A DNA stretch of 64,000 nucleotides from Hyphomonadaceae bacterium (GTDB taxonomy: Bacteria > Pseudomonadota > Alphaproteobacteria > Caulobacterales > Hyphomonadaceae): positions 1-64,000 of the forward strand of contig JALHLR010000016.1 in NCBI GenBank assembly GCA_022844475.1. The letters run 5' to 3'. Position 1 is the first letter of the stretch; every line of letters starts with the position of its first letter. Positions 20,174-29,633 of the stretch are shown here, in pieces. The notes beneath the pieces are model-generated. The model worked only from the letters and a program-made list of their open reading frames with translations, ran no database searches and was not told the origin of the DNA. Both the position numbers and the translations under genes were made by a program.

Positions 20174-21586
20174 ATGTCGGACTCACATACAGGCGCCAGC
20201 CCCAGCGTGGGCGGCGGCTTCGATCTTGGACGGCTTTTGCCGCAGAGATCGTTCGGACTGAAATTGCTGCTGGTGTGCGCACTGGCGTTGTCGATGGCCG
20301 TACCAGCTGGCTTCGTCTACATGATCTTCACCTCCCGGGCGATGGCCGCCCAGACAGCCATCATGGACGTGACGTCGCTGCAGGCGGGATCGCAGAACCT
20401 GATGGGGCCGGTGATCGTCGTGCCGTTCGATCGCGAAACGGTCGTCTCGCTGGCCAACGTGAATCAGATCCGCCGCAAGCCAGGCCACATGATTCTCTAT
20501 GCCGAAACGGGCGAGGCGAATGCCGAGCTCGCAACGGCGATCCGGAAGCGCGGGTTGCAGCAGGTTCCGGTCTACAACGTCACCGCAAACTTCATCGCCA
20601 CATTCAACACGGACCGCATCGCCGCGGAAGCTCCCTCCGGCGCGGTTCTGCGCTGGAGCGATGCGCGGATTGTCATGAATGTCAGCGACCTGCGCGGAGC
20701 AAAAGACGCGCAGATCACCGTTGCAGGACGGCCCCTCGAAATTGCTCCCGTCGAGTTCGACAGAACGGATGCGGACGACCAGCCCAACCAGACGCTGCGT
20801 GTTCTGGGCGCGCCGCTTGGATGGACGGAGCAGCCCACATCGGCAACGCTTCCCGTGCAGGCCATACTGAATGTGGCAGGCGCGCAGAACATCTCGCTCG
20901 CCACGTTCGCCCGCGAAACGACAATCGCCCTTGCCGGAAACTGGGGCGCACCGAGTTTCGACAGCGGCGTCCTGCCCGATACGCGCGAGATCGCGGCGAA
21001 TACCTTCTCCGCCAGCTGGCGCATTCCGTTCCTGGCCCGTGGGGTTCCCGGCGCCGGCGCGGACCTGTGGTTCGACGGGCTGATGAGCCCCGGCGCAAGC
21101 CTGATCGACGAGGCCAGCCCCTACCAGAGCGTCGATCGCGCACTGAAATATGCGCCGATGTTCATAGGGCTCGTGTTCCTCACCTACTTCCTGTTCGAGG
21201 TGACGAGCGGCCGGCGGGCGCACCCTGCCCAGTACGTGCTCGTCGGACTGGCGCAGACGATCTTCTACATGCTGCTGCTTTCGATCTCGGAAGTGGCCGG
21301 GTTCAACATGGGCTTCATCGCCGCCGCTGTCGCGACCGTGCTGGCGCTGTCTCTCTATGCGGGATCGGTCTTTGGTTCACGCATGGCGGCGGTGAAGGCG
21401 CTGGGTGTGTTCTCGCTGCTCTATGGCCTGATCTACGTGCTGCTTCGGCAGGAAGACTACGCCCTGCTGGTGGGCTCCATCGCGTCGTTCCTCGCCATCG
21501 CCGGCACGATGTGGATGACGCGGAAGCTGGACTGGTATGGCGTCGGCCGCGGCTCGCCCCCGGCGCCGCGCGACAAGACGGCCTGA
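20174..21586 (+). CDS. creD: CreD-family inner membrane protein
   Basis: Large periplasmic domain followed by several TM helices (YAPMFIGLVFLTYFLFEV...HPAQYVLVGLAQTIFYMLLLSISE); start refined to 20174. Confidence 0.85.
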   Translation: MSDSHTGASPSVGGGFDLGRLLPQRSFGLKLLLVCALALSMAVPAGFVYMIFTSRAMAAQTAIMDVTSLQAGSQNLMGPVIVVPFDRETVVSLANVNQIRRKPGHMILYAETGEANAELATAIRKRGLQQVPVYNVTANFIATFNTDRIAAEAPSGAVLRWSDARIVMNVSDLRGAKDAQITVAGRPLEIAPVEFDRTDADDQPNQTLRVLGAPLGWTEQPTSATLPVQAILNVAGAQNISLATFARETTIALAGNWGAPSFDSGVLPDTREIAANTFSASWRIPFLARGVPGAGADLWFDGLMSPGASLIDEASPYQSVDRALKYAPMFIGLVFLTYFLFEVTSGRRAHPAQYVLVGLAQTIFYMLLLSISEVAGFNMGFIAAAVATVLALSLYAGSVFGSRMAAVKALGVFSLLYGLIYVLLRQEDYALLVGSIASFLAIAGTMWMTRKLDWYGVGRGSPPAPRDKTA

Positions 21587-21602
21587 CATACCGGACTGGA
21601 AT

Positions 21603-21634
21603 GGAAAGGGCGGGTCACGCGACCCGCCCTTTCC
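21603..21634. terminator. Bidirectional intrinsic terminator-like hairpin
   Basis: Perfect 14-bp stem GGAAAGGGCGGGTC-ACGC-GACCCGCCCTTTCC between convergent creD and acyltransferase genes. Confidence 0.75.
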
Positions 21635-21669
21635 TGCTTCCACCCTGCTGGTGGCGCGAGGCGCCCTTG

Positions 21670-22626
21670 TTATGCCTTCAGCGGCTCGAACGGGCGCTCG
21701 GGATCGCGCGGCAGCTGGTTGTCGACATAATCGCGCAGCTTGTCCGTCACCGCCTGCGGGTCGCCGGCGAGATGCTCCCATGGGATCTGAGGCCCGAATG
21801 TCAGGTGCGCCCGCGCGCCCTTCTTGTTGAGCAGCTCGTGGAACAGCGTGATGTCGCGCAGTTCGCGGTTGAGGCCGCAGAACGTGTAGTAGAGTTTCGA
21901 ATTGCGGCTTGCGATGTGCAGCGGCGTCACCGGGGTCTTGCTCTTTCGGGCAAGACTGACAGCGGTCTGGTGCCAGGGCTCGTCCGTCAGCCTGCCCTCG
22001 CGCATCTGCGCCAGCGCGCCTGATGGAAAGATCATCAGCACGCGCTCGGTCGCGAATGTTGCGCTGGTGCGCCGCAGGGTCTCGCGCGTCTTCTGCATCG
22101 AGCGTTTGTCCTGCACCCACTCGACCGGGATGATCACCTCCGCAAAGCGCGGATTGATGCGGCAGGCGTCGGCATTTGCCATGATCTCGATGTCGGCCCG
22201 GATGTCTGACAGGGCAGCCAGGGCGATGGACCCATCGGCAAGCCCGGTCGGGTGGTTGGCGACAATCATCGCCCGGCCCGTTCGGGGAACCTTGTCCAGG
22301 CCGCTGCTGGTGACTTTGAGGCCGAGCACCCTGTCGAGATAGGCAAAGCAGGCCGCACCGGAATTCAGCTGCCGGATATCGTCAGCCCACCGCAGCGCCT
22401 TGCGGTAGCCCAGCATCTGATAAAGCAGGGGGCGAACAACCGGCCATGACCAGTGTTTAACCCAGGTGGGGCATCTTTCCTCGATCAGGATATCGACGAT
22501 GTGACCATCGCGGGTTTCCGGGTCGATGAAGGCCGCAAGGCCAGAGTCGGCGGCAGACGGTTCCGGGTTGGTCACTTTATATTCACCGACTTTGTCGCGG
22601 GATAATCTTTCCTTGCCGTTAATCAT
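21670..22626 (-). CDS. PlsC-like lysophospholipid acyltransferase
   Basis: ANHPTGLADG (HxxxxD-like) and IFPSGAL motifs; start refined to ATG at 22626. Confidence 0.78.
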   Translation of the reverse strand: MINGKERLSRDKVGEYKVTNPEPSAADSGLAAFIDPETRDGHIVDILIEERCPTWVKHWSWPVVRPLLYQMLGYRKALRWADDIRQLNSGAACFAYLDRVLGLKVTSSGLDKVPRTGRAMIVANHPTGLADGSIALAALSDIRADIEIMANADACRINPRFAEVIIPVEWVQDKRSMQKTRETLRRTSATFATERVLMIFPSGALAQMREGRLTDEPWHQTAVSLARKSKTPVTPLHIASRNSKLYYTFCGLNRELRDITLFHELLNKKGARAHLTFGPQIPWEHLAGDPQAVTDKLRDYVDNQLPRDPERPFEPLKA

Positions 22627-22656
22627 TCGTAACGGTTCGCGCGGCAAAACTGTCTT

Positions 22657-22686
22657 GCACACATTTCGTAATGACGAAACGTGTGC
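22657..22686. promoter_or_regulatory. 30-bp near-perfect palindrome in divergent promoter
   Basis: GCACACATTTCGT-AATG-ACGAAACGTGTGC; 26 of 30 positions symmetric; between acyltransferase and receiver-domain genes. Confidence 0.65.
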
Positions 22687-22752
22687 TTGGAGTTCGCACT
22701 GCAAACCTCCGGTCTGGTCCTCGTCGACCACCCGGGTTTGGGGGAACCGAGA

Positions 22753-23184
22753 ATGAAAGTCCTTTGGGTAGAGGATCACGCTCGCGCTGGAGAGCTCCTG
22801 GCTGCTGCTGCTGCGGCGGCTTCGCGCCGGCGCTATGGCATCGATCTCGTCATCGCTACCACGTTGCTCGATGCAGAGCGCAAGCTGCGGCTCGAACGCT
22901 TCGACCTCGTTGTCATCGACCTCATGCTCCCGGACTCGGCTGACGAAGACGCAACCGTGACACGCATCGCCAGCATGGGGCGCTTCCGCGTTGCCATCGT
23001 CTCGGGCAGCGAGAAGCGCGACGATGTCGTGCGCAGCCTTGTGCGCGCCGGCGTCGACTGTGCGCCCAAGGCGATTGGCAAGGAAGACCTGCCGCTGGCC
23101 GACTTCGTGCGCCGGCCCGAGCTGTTCCGCGACTTTCTGAACGACCTGATGCCGGGCGCGCCGTCGCGTACGGCCGCGGGCTGA
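22753..23184 (+). CDS. Single-domain response regulator (receiver)
   Basis: MKVLWVEDH acidic pair, VVIDLMLPDS phosphoacceptor, IVSGS and a later Lys; no output domain evident. Confidence 0.75.
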   Translation: MKVLWVEDHARAGELLAAAAAAASRRRYGIDLVIATTLLDAERKLRLERFDLVVIDLMLPDSADEDATVTRIASMGRFRVAIVSGSEKRDDVVRSLVRAGVDCAPKAIGKEDLPLADFVRRPELFRDFLNDLMPGAPSRTAAG

Positions 23185-23240
23185 CATCGAGACTGCCGCC
23201 GTGATCTGGCGCCAGCATCCCCGCGGTCTGGGGACCTTTC

Positions 23241-23411
23241 ATGCGCTGCTTCATCCTTTCCGCCGCTCTCTCGCTGGCTGCCTTTCCTCAGGCTGTGGCG
23301 CAGCCTGCGATCGGGTCGCCGACGCGAAGAAGGCGTCGCAGTGCTAGCGCTGCGGCCGCGACGCGAAACCACTTTCCTTCTCCGCCCTTTCCCCGCTATG
23401 CGCGAAGCTGA
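23241..23411 (+). CDS. Candidate small secreted protein (56 aa), not in supplied ORF list
   Basis: ATG at 23241: MRCFILSAALSLAAFPQAVAQPAIGSPTRRRRR..., signal-peptide-like; stop TGA directly abuts zapE ATG at 23412. Confidence 0.35.
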   Translation: MRCFILSAALSLAAFPQAVAQPAIGSPTRRRRRSASAAAATRNHFPSPPFPRYARS

Positions 23412-24497
23412 ATGACGCGCGTGAAGCAGCTCTATCAGGAACGCCTCGCCGCCGGGCGGCTGGCGCCGGATCCCGCCCAGGCGGAGGCCGCCGGGCGTCT
23501 CGATGCCCTGGCGCAGGCGCTGACGGCCTCGCGTCGATGGTTCAGCTCCTCGAAGCCGCAGCGCGGGCTCTACATCTGGGGCGCCGTGGGTCGCGGCAAG
23601 TCGATGCTGATGGACATGTTCTTCGAGACGCTGGCGGTGAAGGACAAGCGCCGGGTCCACTTCCATGATTTCATGCTCGAGACGCACGCCTTCATCTTCG
23701 AATGGCGCAAGACAGGCTCGGGCGATCCGATTGCGCCTGCGGCAAAGCGCATTGCGGACACGGCCCGCGTGCTGTGCTTCGACGAATTCCACGTCACCCA
23801 GATTGCAGACGCCATGATCCTGAGCCGCCTGTTCGAACACCTGTTCGAGCGTGGCGTCACCATCGTCGCAACCTCCAACCGCAGGCCGTCGGACCTCTAT
23901 ACCAACGGCATCAACCGCGAACTCTTCCTGCCCTTCATCCGCCGGCTGGAGCAGGAGGTGGATGTGCTGGAGCTGAAAGCTGCGCGCGATTATCGCCTTG
24001 AGCGCCTGACGGCGGCGCCGGTCTACTATTGGCCGCTCGGCAGGGAAGCTGACGCCGCGATGGACGCCGCGTTCGCACGCCTCGCTGCGGGCGCAGCAGC
24101 CTCGCCTGAAACGCTCGACGTATCCGGCAGAAAGCTGCAGGTGCCGCGCCAGGCGATGGGCGTCGCGCGCTTCAGCTTTGATGAACTCTGCAAGCAACCG
24201 CTGGGCGCAGCCGACTACCTCACGCTTGCGCGACACTATCCCACTGTACTGGTCGATCGCGTGCCCCGCATGGGCAAGGACGAGCGCACCTGGGCTGCGC
24301 GCTTCGTGACGCTGATCGACGCGCTCTACGAATCCAGGACCAAGCTGCTGATGTCGGCCGATGCACCGCCCGACGATCTCTATGTTTCCGGCGACGGCGC
24401 GTTCGAATTCCAGCGCACCGCCAGCCGCCTGCACGAGATGGCCTCGGCCGACTATCTCGCGGCGGAGCGGGAACAGGCGCCCGGCCCGGGCAAGTAG
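23412..24497 (+). CDS. zapE: AFG1/ZapE-type ATPase
   Basis: GLYIWGAVGRGKSMLMDMFFE, CFDEFHVTQIADAMIL, ATSNRRPSDLYTNGINRELFLPFI. Confidence 0.94.
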   Translation: MTRVKQLYQERLAAGRLAPDPAQAEAAGRLDALAQALTASRRWFSSSKPQRGLYIWGAVGRGKSMLMDMFFETLAVKDKRRVHFHDFMLETHAFIFEWRKTGSGDPIAPAAKRIADTARVLCFDEFHVTQIADAMILSRLFEHLFERGVTIVATSNRRPSDLYTNGINRELFLPFIRRLEQEVDVLELKAARDYRLERLTAAPVYYWPLGREADAAMDAAFARLAAGAAASPETLDVSGRKLQVPRQAMGVARFSFDELCKQPLGAADYLTLARHYPTVLVDRVPRMGKDERTWAARFVTLIDALYESRTKLLMSADAPPDDLYVSGDGAFEFQRTASRLHEMASADYLAAEREQAPGPGK

Positions 24498-24572
24498 TAA
24501 GTACCCTGCAGCGGGCGGATTGACTTGCGTGTCGAATGGCGGAACGTCGCGCAACCGAGGGACGGACACGCC

Positions 24573-25016
24573 ATGAAGATGAACAAGCCTTTGCTGGCCT
24601 GCGCTGCTGCGCTCGCCGCAGTTACCGCACCATTCGCGGTGGCGCAGCAGGAAACCATCAACGACTATGTCCGCAGGATGGTCGATGGATTTGCCGATGT
24701 TGACGAGAAGCTGGTCGGCGACATCCAGCTTGAAGAGCTGGAGATTGATGCAAGTACCGAGTTCGTTTTCGACATCGACCCGGAGAAGACGTATTTCGTC
24801 TACAGCGCATGCGACGATGACTGCTTCGATATCGACCTCTATGGACAAGATGCGGATGAGGAACTGGTCGACGCCGATGACGAAGACGATGCGACGCCGG
24901 TCCTGATGATCCTTCCCGGACAATCGGGAGACGAGTTGCACGTCATCGTCGGGCTGGTGGATTGCGAGACGGAGACCTGCGTCGTCGGCGTGGGCCTTTA
25001 CGAGGCGCCCGAGTAG
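24573..25016 (+). CDS. Acidic secreted protein of unknown function
   Basis: Signal peptide MKMNKPLLACAAALAAVTAPFAVAQ; Asp/Glu-rich mature part with several Cys. Confidence 0.65.
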   Translation: MKMNKPLLACAAALAAVTAPFAVAQQETINDYVRRMVDGFADVDEKLVGDIQLEELEIDASTEFVFDIDPEKTYFVYSACDDDCFDIDLYGQDADEELVDADDEDDATPVLMILPGQSGDELHVIVGLVDCETETCVVGVGLYEAPE

Positions 25017-25178
25017 GCATTCCCGGAAACGTCAAGATCCGCGTTCGCGTGACCGGCGTCCAGGCGGAGACCTGCGCCTGCGGGCTCCTGATCAGGCAGG
25101 TGAAACAGCTCCGCCGCCGCGTCGTTCGCGACGCCAGCGCGCCAAAGCGGCATTGCTCCCCTGCTCCTGTTGCGCTAA

Positions 25179-26231
<1,053 letters not shown>

Positions 26232-26241
26232 GGATTGCGCT

Positions 26242-26604
26242 TTGTCATTGCTCCTGAGAATCACGGTTGCCGTGCTTCTCGGGATCGAGGCCGGCGTCTT
26301 TCTCTACTCGGGGGCAACCTGGATTGTCCCCCACGTCTTGCTGGCTGTTATCGCCGCTGGGCTGGTGATTCCTCACCAACCGCGCTGGCTGCGGATCGCG
26401 ATCACCGTGATCGCTTCGATTTATGCGATTGGGTTCGTGTTTCCAGGCAGTCTATGGATGGCGTTCGGCGCATGCGGCATTACAAGTGCGGGCTGCCCGC
26501 AAAGCTTCTGGGTGGGGGTTGCAGCTTTTGCGGTTGGCGCCGCTGCGAACTTCGTCGCGGCTTTCTTGCTGCTGAGGAGACTGGCCCCCGGGCAGGAGCC
26601 CTGA
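26242..26604 (+). CDS. Small membrane protein of unknown function
   Basis: Hydrophobic ORF; likely TTG start at 26242 just after mdh stop. Confidence 0.45.
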   Translation: MSLLLRITVAVLLGIEAGVFLYSGATWIVPHVLLAVIAAGLVIPHQPRWLRIAITVIASIYAIGFVFPGSLWMAFGACGITSAGCPQSFWVGVAAFAVGAAANFVAAFLLLRRLAPGQEP

Positions 26605-26798
26605 AACGTCGGGTCATCGCTTCAGGGGGAAAGACAGCGGCTCGCAGACTTGACGCAGCAATGGCCGTCAGTCGCCGGTCGAAGTGCACAAGTCTGGCGG
26701 TTCCCAGCGCCTCTCGCCATTCCGCTCCAGCGACGAAGCGAAATCGTTCGTGTCTTCTGGCGAAACGTTGAGAGCTGCAGGAGGCGCGAGTAGCGGAG

Positions 26799-27191
26799 CT
26801 AAGGCGCGATCAGCCTGACCGACGGAAAGTAGCTCGCATACCGCACGCGATCACGCGTCAGCAACGCCATGCCCTCAACCGCTGCATGCGCGCCGATGTA
26901 GAAATCAGGAAGCGTGGACATGCGCGTGCCGCCACGGCGACGATATTCCTGGAACGCCTTGCCTGCCACAAACACGGCGGCATAGGGCAGGTGAAGCTGC
27001 TGAAGTCCTTCGAGCGCTGCATCCAGAAAATCCGCATTGGCATAGCCGACGCTGACCTCGGCATAGATGATTGGGTTTATGGCGGCGTCCTCGCGATCCA
27101 TCGCAAGGGCGAGCTGCTCGGCCGACCAGTCGAACCATTTTGGATCGCGGGCGCTGATATCGATGAGGACGTTTGAGTCGACCAGGATCAT
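26799..27191 (-). CDS. PIN-domain toxin (VapC-like)
   Basis: MILVDSNVLIDI, conserved Glu in INPIIYAEVSVGY, C-terminal LPDFYIGAHAAVEGMALLTRDRVRYASYFP. Confidence 0.88.
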   Translation of the reverse strand: MILVDSNVLIDISARDPKWFDWSAEQLALAMDREDAAINPIIYAEVSVGYANADFLDAALEGLQQLHLPYAAVFVAGKAFQEYRRRGGTRMSTLPDFYIGAHAAVEGMALLTRDRVRYASYFPSVRLIAP

Positions 27192-27454
27192 CGCTTGTGT
27201 GGCGGTGCATCTGCTTCCGCCGGCGGTCCGCGCATGAGACGAATGATTTCGTCGACTCCAAGGTCGTACGATCCCGTGCCGGCAAGACGCTCGACCAGCT
27301 TCTGTCCGCGCGTCGCCTTGCCGGCAACCTTGGCCTTGCGCAGCACCACACGCTTTCCTTCCAGAACGAACTCGACGTCGGTTCCGGGCATCAGGCCCGC
27401 CTGATCGCGAACATCCTGAGGGATCGTCACCTGCCCCTTCGATGTGATGCGCAT
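27188..27454 (-). CDS. AbrB/MazE-type antitoxin
   Basis: MRITSKGQVTIPQDVRDQAGLMPGTDVEFV swapped-hairpin motif; 4-nt overlap with PIN gene. Confidence 0.9.
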   Translation of the reverse strand: MRITSKGQVTIPQDVRDQAGLMPGTDVEFVLEGKRVVLRKAKVAGKATRGQKLVERLAGTGSYDLGVDEIIRLMRGPPAEADAPPHKR

Positions 27455-27462
27455 GAAAAATC

Positions 27463-27480
27463 CTTACCAGGCCCGGTAAG
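27463..27480. promoter_or_regulatory. Candidate toxin-antitoxin operator palindrome
   Basis: CTTACCAGGCCCGGTAAG, 16 of 18 positions symmetric, directly upstream of antitoxin ATG and overlapping its AAGGA ribosome-binding site. Confidence 0.6.
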
Positions 27481-27521
27481 AATATGAGCAACGTGCCTGA
27501 ACGTCGAGGTTGGCGTTGTCG

Positions 27522-28052
27522 CTAGCGCACGCCCACCATCTCGATCTCGAACAGCAGATCGGCTGCAGGCGGGATCGGTCCCCTGCCGGCGGCGCCATAG
27601 GCGAGCGCGTAGGGCAGATAGCAGATCTGGCGGTCGCCAGGCTTCATGCGCTGCAGCGCTTCGCTGAAGCCGTCGACGACTGCGCTGACGGGGAAGGTTG
27701 CGCTTTCATTGCGCTCGAAAGCGCTGTCGAAGGCCGGGCCTCCCGCATTGAGACGGCCCTCGTAGAACACTTCTGCCTGCTCGGACGCCTTTGGCGGCAC
27801 GCCGGTCTCGGGGCCCGAGGCGAGCACGACGCATTCAAGACCGGACCCCGTCTTCACGACTTCCGGAAGATCGCTCTTCCACGGGGCGTATTTCGACCAG
27901 GCGGCGGCATCGGGCGTTTTCACGGCGGCTGCTGGCGCGGGGATAGCGGGTGTCTCGGCCGTTGGCGTTTCAGGCGCAGGCGCAGCGGGCATCACTGCCT
28001 GACCACAGGCTGCGAGAGCGAACACAGATACTGCAACAAGAAGAAATCGCAT
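27522..28052 (-). CDS. FKBP-type peptidyl-prolyl isomerase, predicted lipoprotein
   Basis: Lipobox LAAC; VFYEGRLNAGGPAFDSAFERNESATFPVSAVVDGFSEALQRMKPGDR. Confidence 0.85.
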   Translation of the reverse strand: MRFLLVAVSVFALAACGQAVMPAAPAPETPTAETPAIPAPAAAVKTPDAAAWSKYAPWKSDLPEVVKTGSGLECVVLASGPETGVPPKASEQAEVFYEGRLNAGGPAFDSAFERNESATFPVSAVVDGFSEALQRMKPGDRQICYLPYALAYGAAGRGPIPPAADLLFEIEMVGVR

Positions 28053-28059
28053 GATGACC

Positions 28060-28578
28060 TTACCCCGCCGCGCTGACGAGGAGGATCTCGAACAGCAGAT
28101 TCTCGCCCGGGCCGATCAGGCCCGGATAGCCGCGGTCGCCATAGCCGAGCGTCGCGGGGATGTAGACCAGCCAGCGGTCGCCCGGTTTCATCGCCATCAG
28201 GGCCTCGGAGAAACCCGGCACGAGTTCGGCCACCGGATAGACGTCTGGCGCGCCGCGCTGGAAGGACGAGTCGAAAGCACGGCCGCCGGAGTTGAGACGG
28301 CCTTCATACCAGATCTGCGCCGCCTGGTTGATCTTTGGCGAGGCACCGGTCGCCGGGCCGCTTGCAATGACGACGTATTCGAGGCCGCTGCCGGTCTTCT
28401 TCACGTCCGGCAGGTTCGTCTGCCACGGCTGGTGCTTGAACCAGGCTGATCGCGTCGCCTTCATCTCCTGCGCCGTTCCCGGCTGCGCCCCTGCAGGCTG
28501 TGCAAAGGCCGCAACGCCGGACATGGCGCCGCTGGCCAGGGCCAGGACCGCCGCAAGGGCGAGGACGCGACGCTTCAT
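28060..28578 (-). CDS. FKBP-type peptidyl-prolyl isomerase, secreted
   Basis: Signal peptide; IWYEGRLNSGGRAFDSSFQRGAPDVYPVAELVPGFSEALMAMKPGDR. Confidence 0.87.
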   Translation of the reverse strand: MKRRVLALAAVLALASGAMSGVAAFAQPAGAQPGTAQEMKATRSAWFKHQPWQTNLPDVKKTGSGLEYVVIASGPATGASPKINQAAQIWYEGRLNSGGRAFDSSFQRGAPDVYPVAELVPGFSEALMAMKPGDRWLVYIPATLGYGDRGYPGLIGPGENLLFEILLVSAAG

Positions 28579-28678
28579 GAAGGACTCCCGTATTTTATCG
28601 TTGATCGGAAACTAGGGCTTTCCTGAAGCGCCGTCGATGGCGCTTTGCTGTTGGCGCACAGCATGCGACACGACGCCC

Positions 28679-29569
28679 ATGAGCTTGCGCGTCGCGACAA
28701 TCGGCAGGAATGGGCAGGTCGCCCAGGCCCTCGCGTCCTGCGCTGCAGACGAGCCCGATCTCACCCTGATCCAGGCGTCCTCCGCCGAGGCTGACCTGCG
28801 CGATTCCGACAGCCTCGCCCGGTTCATCGACGCGGCTGCTCCGCACATCGTGATCAATGCGGGCGCCTACAACAATCTCGACCGGGCCGAGACGGAGCGG
28901 GACGCAGCCTTTGCGATCAACGCCGAAGGGCCCCGCGCGCTCGCGCGGATCTGCGCTGCCCGCGAGATCGGCTTCGTGCACATGTCCACCGATTGCGTCT
29001 TCGATGGAACGAAGGACGGCGCCTACAACGAGATCGACACGCCCAATCCCCTGTCCGTCTACGGCCATTCGAAACACGCTGGCGAGATCGCAGTGCTCGA
29101 GGACAATCCCGCAGCCCTGACCGTACGGGTGTGCTGGGTGTTCTCGGAGTTCGGCGAGACTTTCGTCTCCCGGATGATCAGCCTCGCGCGCACGCGCCCG
29201 GACCTTCGCGTGGTTGACGACCAGTTCGGTCCACCCACCTACGCTCCCGATATTGCCGCAGGCCTGATCGCCATCGCGCGGCGCAAGCACGCAGCGCCTG
29301 CCAATCTGTGCGGCCTCCTGCATTTTGCAGCGCCCGGCCGCATCGACCGGGCCAGCATGGCGCAGGCGATCATGGACGAATCACGTCGCCAGGGTGGACC
29401 TTTCACGCGTATCTCGCCCGTCTCGACCGGGGCGTTCGGCGCTCCCGCGCGGCGCCCTGCCAATGCCTGCCTGTCATCCGACATCGCCACCCGCCAGCTG
29501 CACCTCGCCTGGACGCCGTGGGACGCGGCGCTTGCACAATCGGTCCGCGGCATCCTGGCGCGCGGATGA
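28679..29569 (+). CDS. RmlD-like dTDP-4-dehydrorhamnose reductase family protein
   Basis: IGRNGQVAQALA, FVHMSTDCVFDGTKDGAYNEIDTPNPLSVYGHSKHAGE. Confidence 0.88.
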   Translation: MSLRVATIGRNGQVAQALASCAADEPDLTLIQASSAEADLRDSDSLARFIDAAAPHIVINAGAYNNLDRAETERDAAFAINAEGPRALARICAAREIGFVHMSTDCVFDGTKDGAYNEIDTPNPLSVYGHSKHAGEIAVLEDNPAALTVRVCWVFSEFGETFVSRMISLARTRPDLRVVDDQFGPPTYAPDIAAGLIAIARRKHAAPANLCGLLHFAAPGRIDRASMAQAIMDESRRQGGPFTRISPVSTGAFGAPARRPANACLSSDIATRQLHLAWTPWDAALAQSVRGILARG

Positions 29570-29633
29570 ATGTTGTGTCCGCAGCGGTTTGATCCTTGAA
29601 TGCGGCGTGGTTCGTGGGTGTCGGAGTTCTTGC

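Noticed and set aside
20062-22023. 653-aa plus-strand ORF
   Set aside because: Alternative frame over creD; creD frame has signal/TM structure while this one is Arg-rich without motifs.
22833-24941. 702-aa minus-strand ORF
   Set aside because: Antisense to zapE and neighbours; high-GC shadow frame with Arg/Leu/Asp-rich, motif-free translation.
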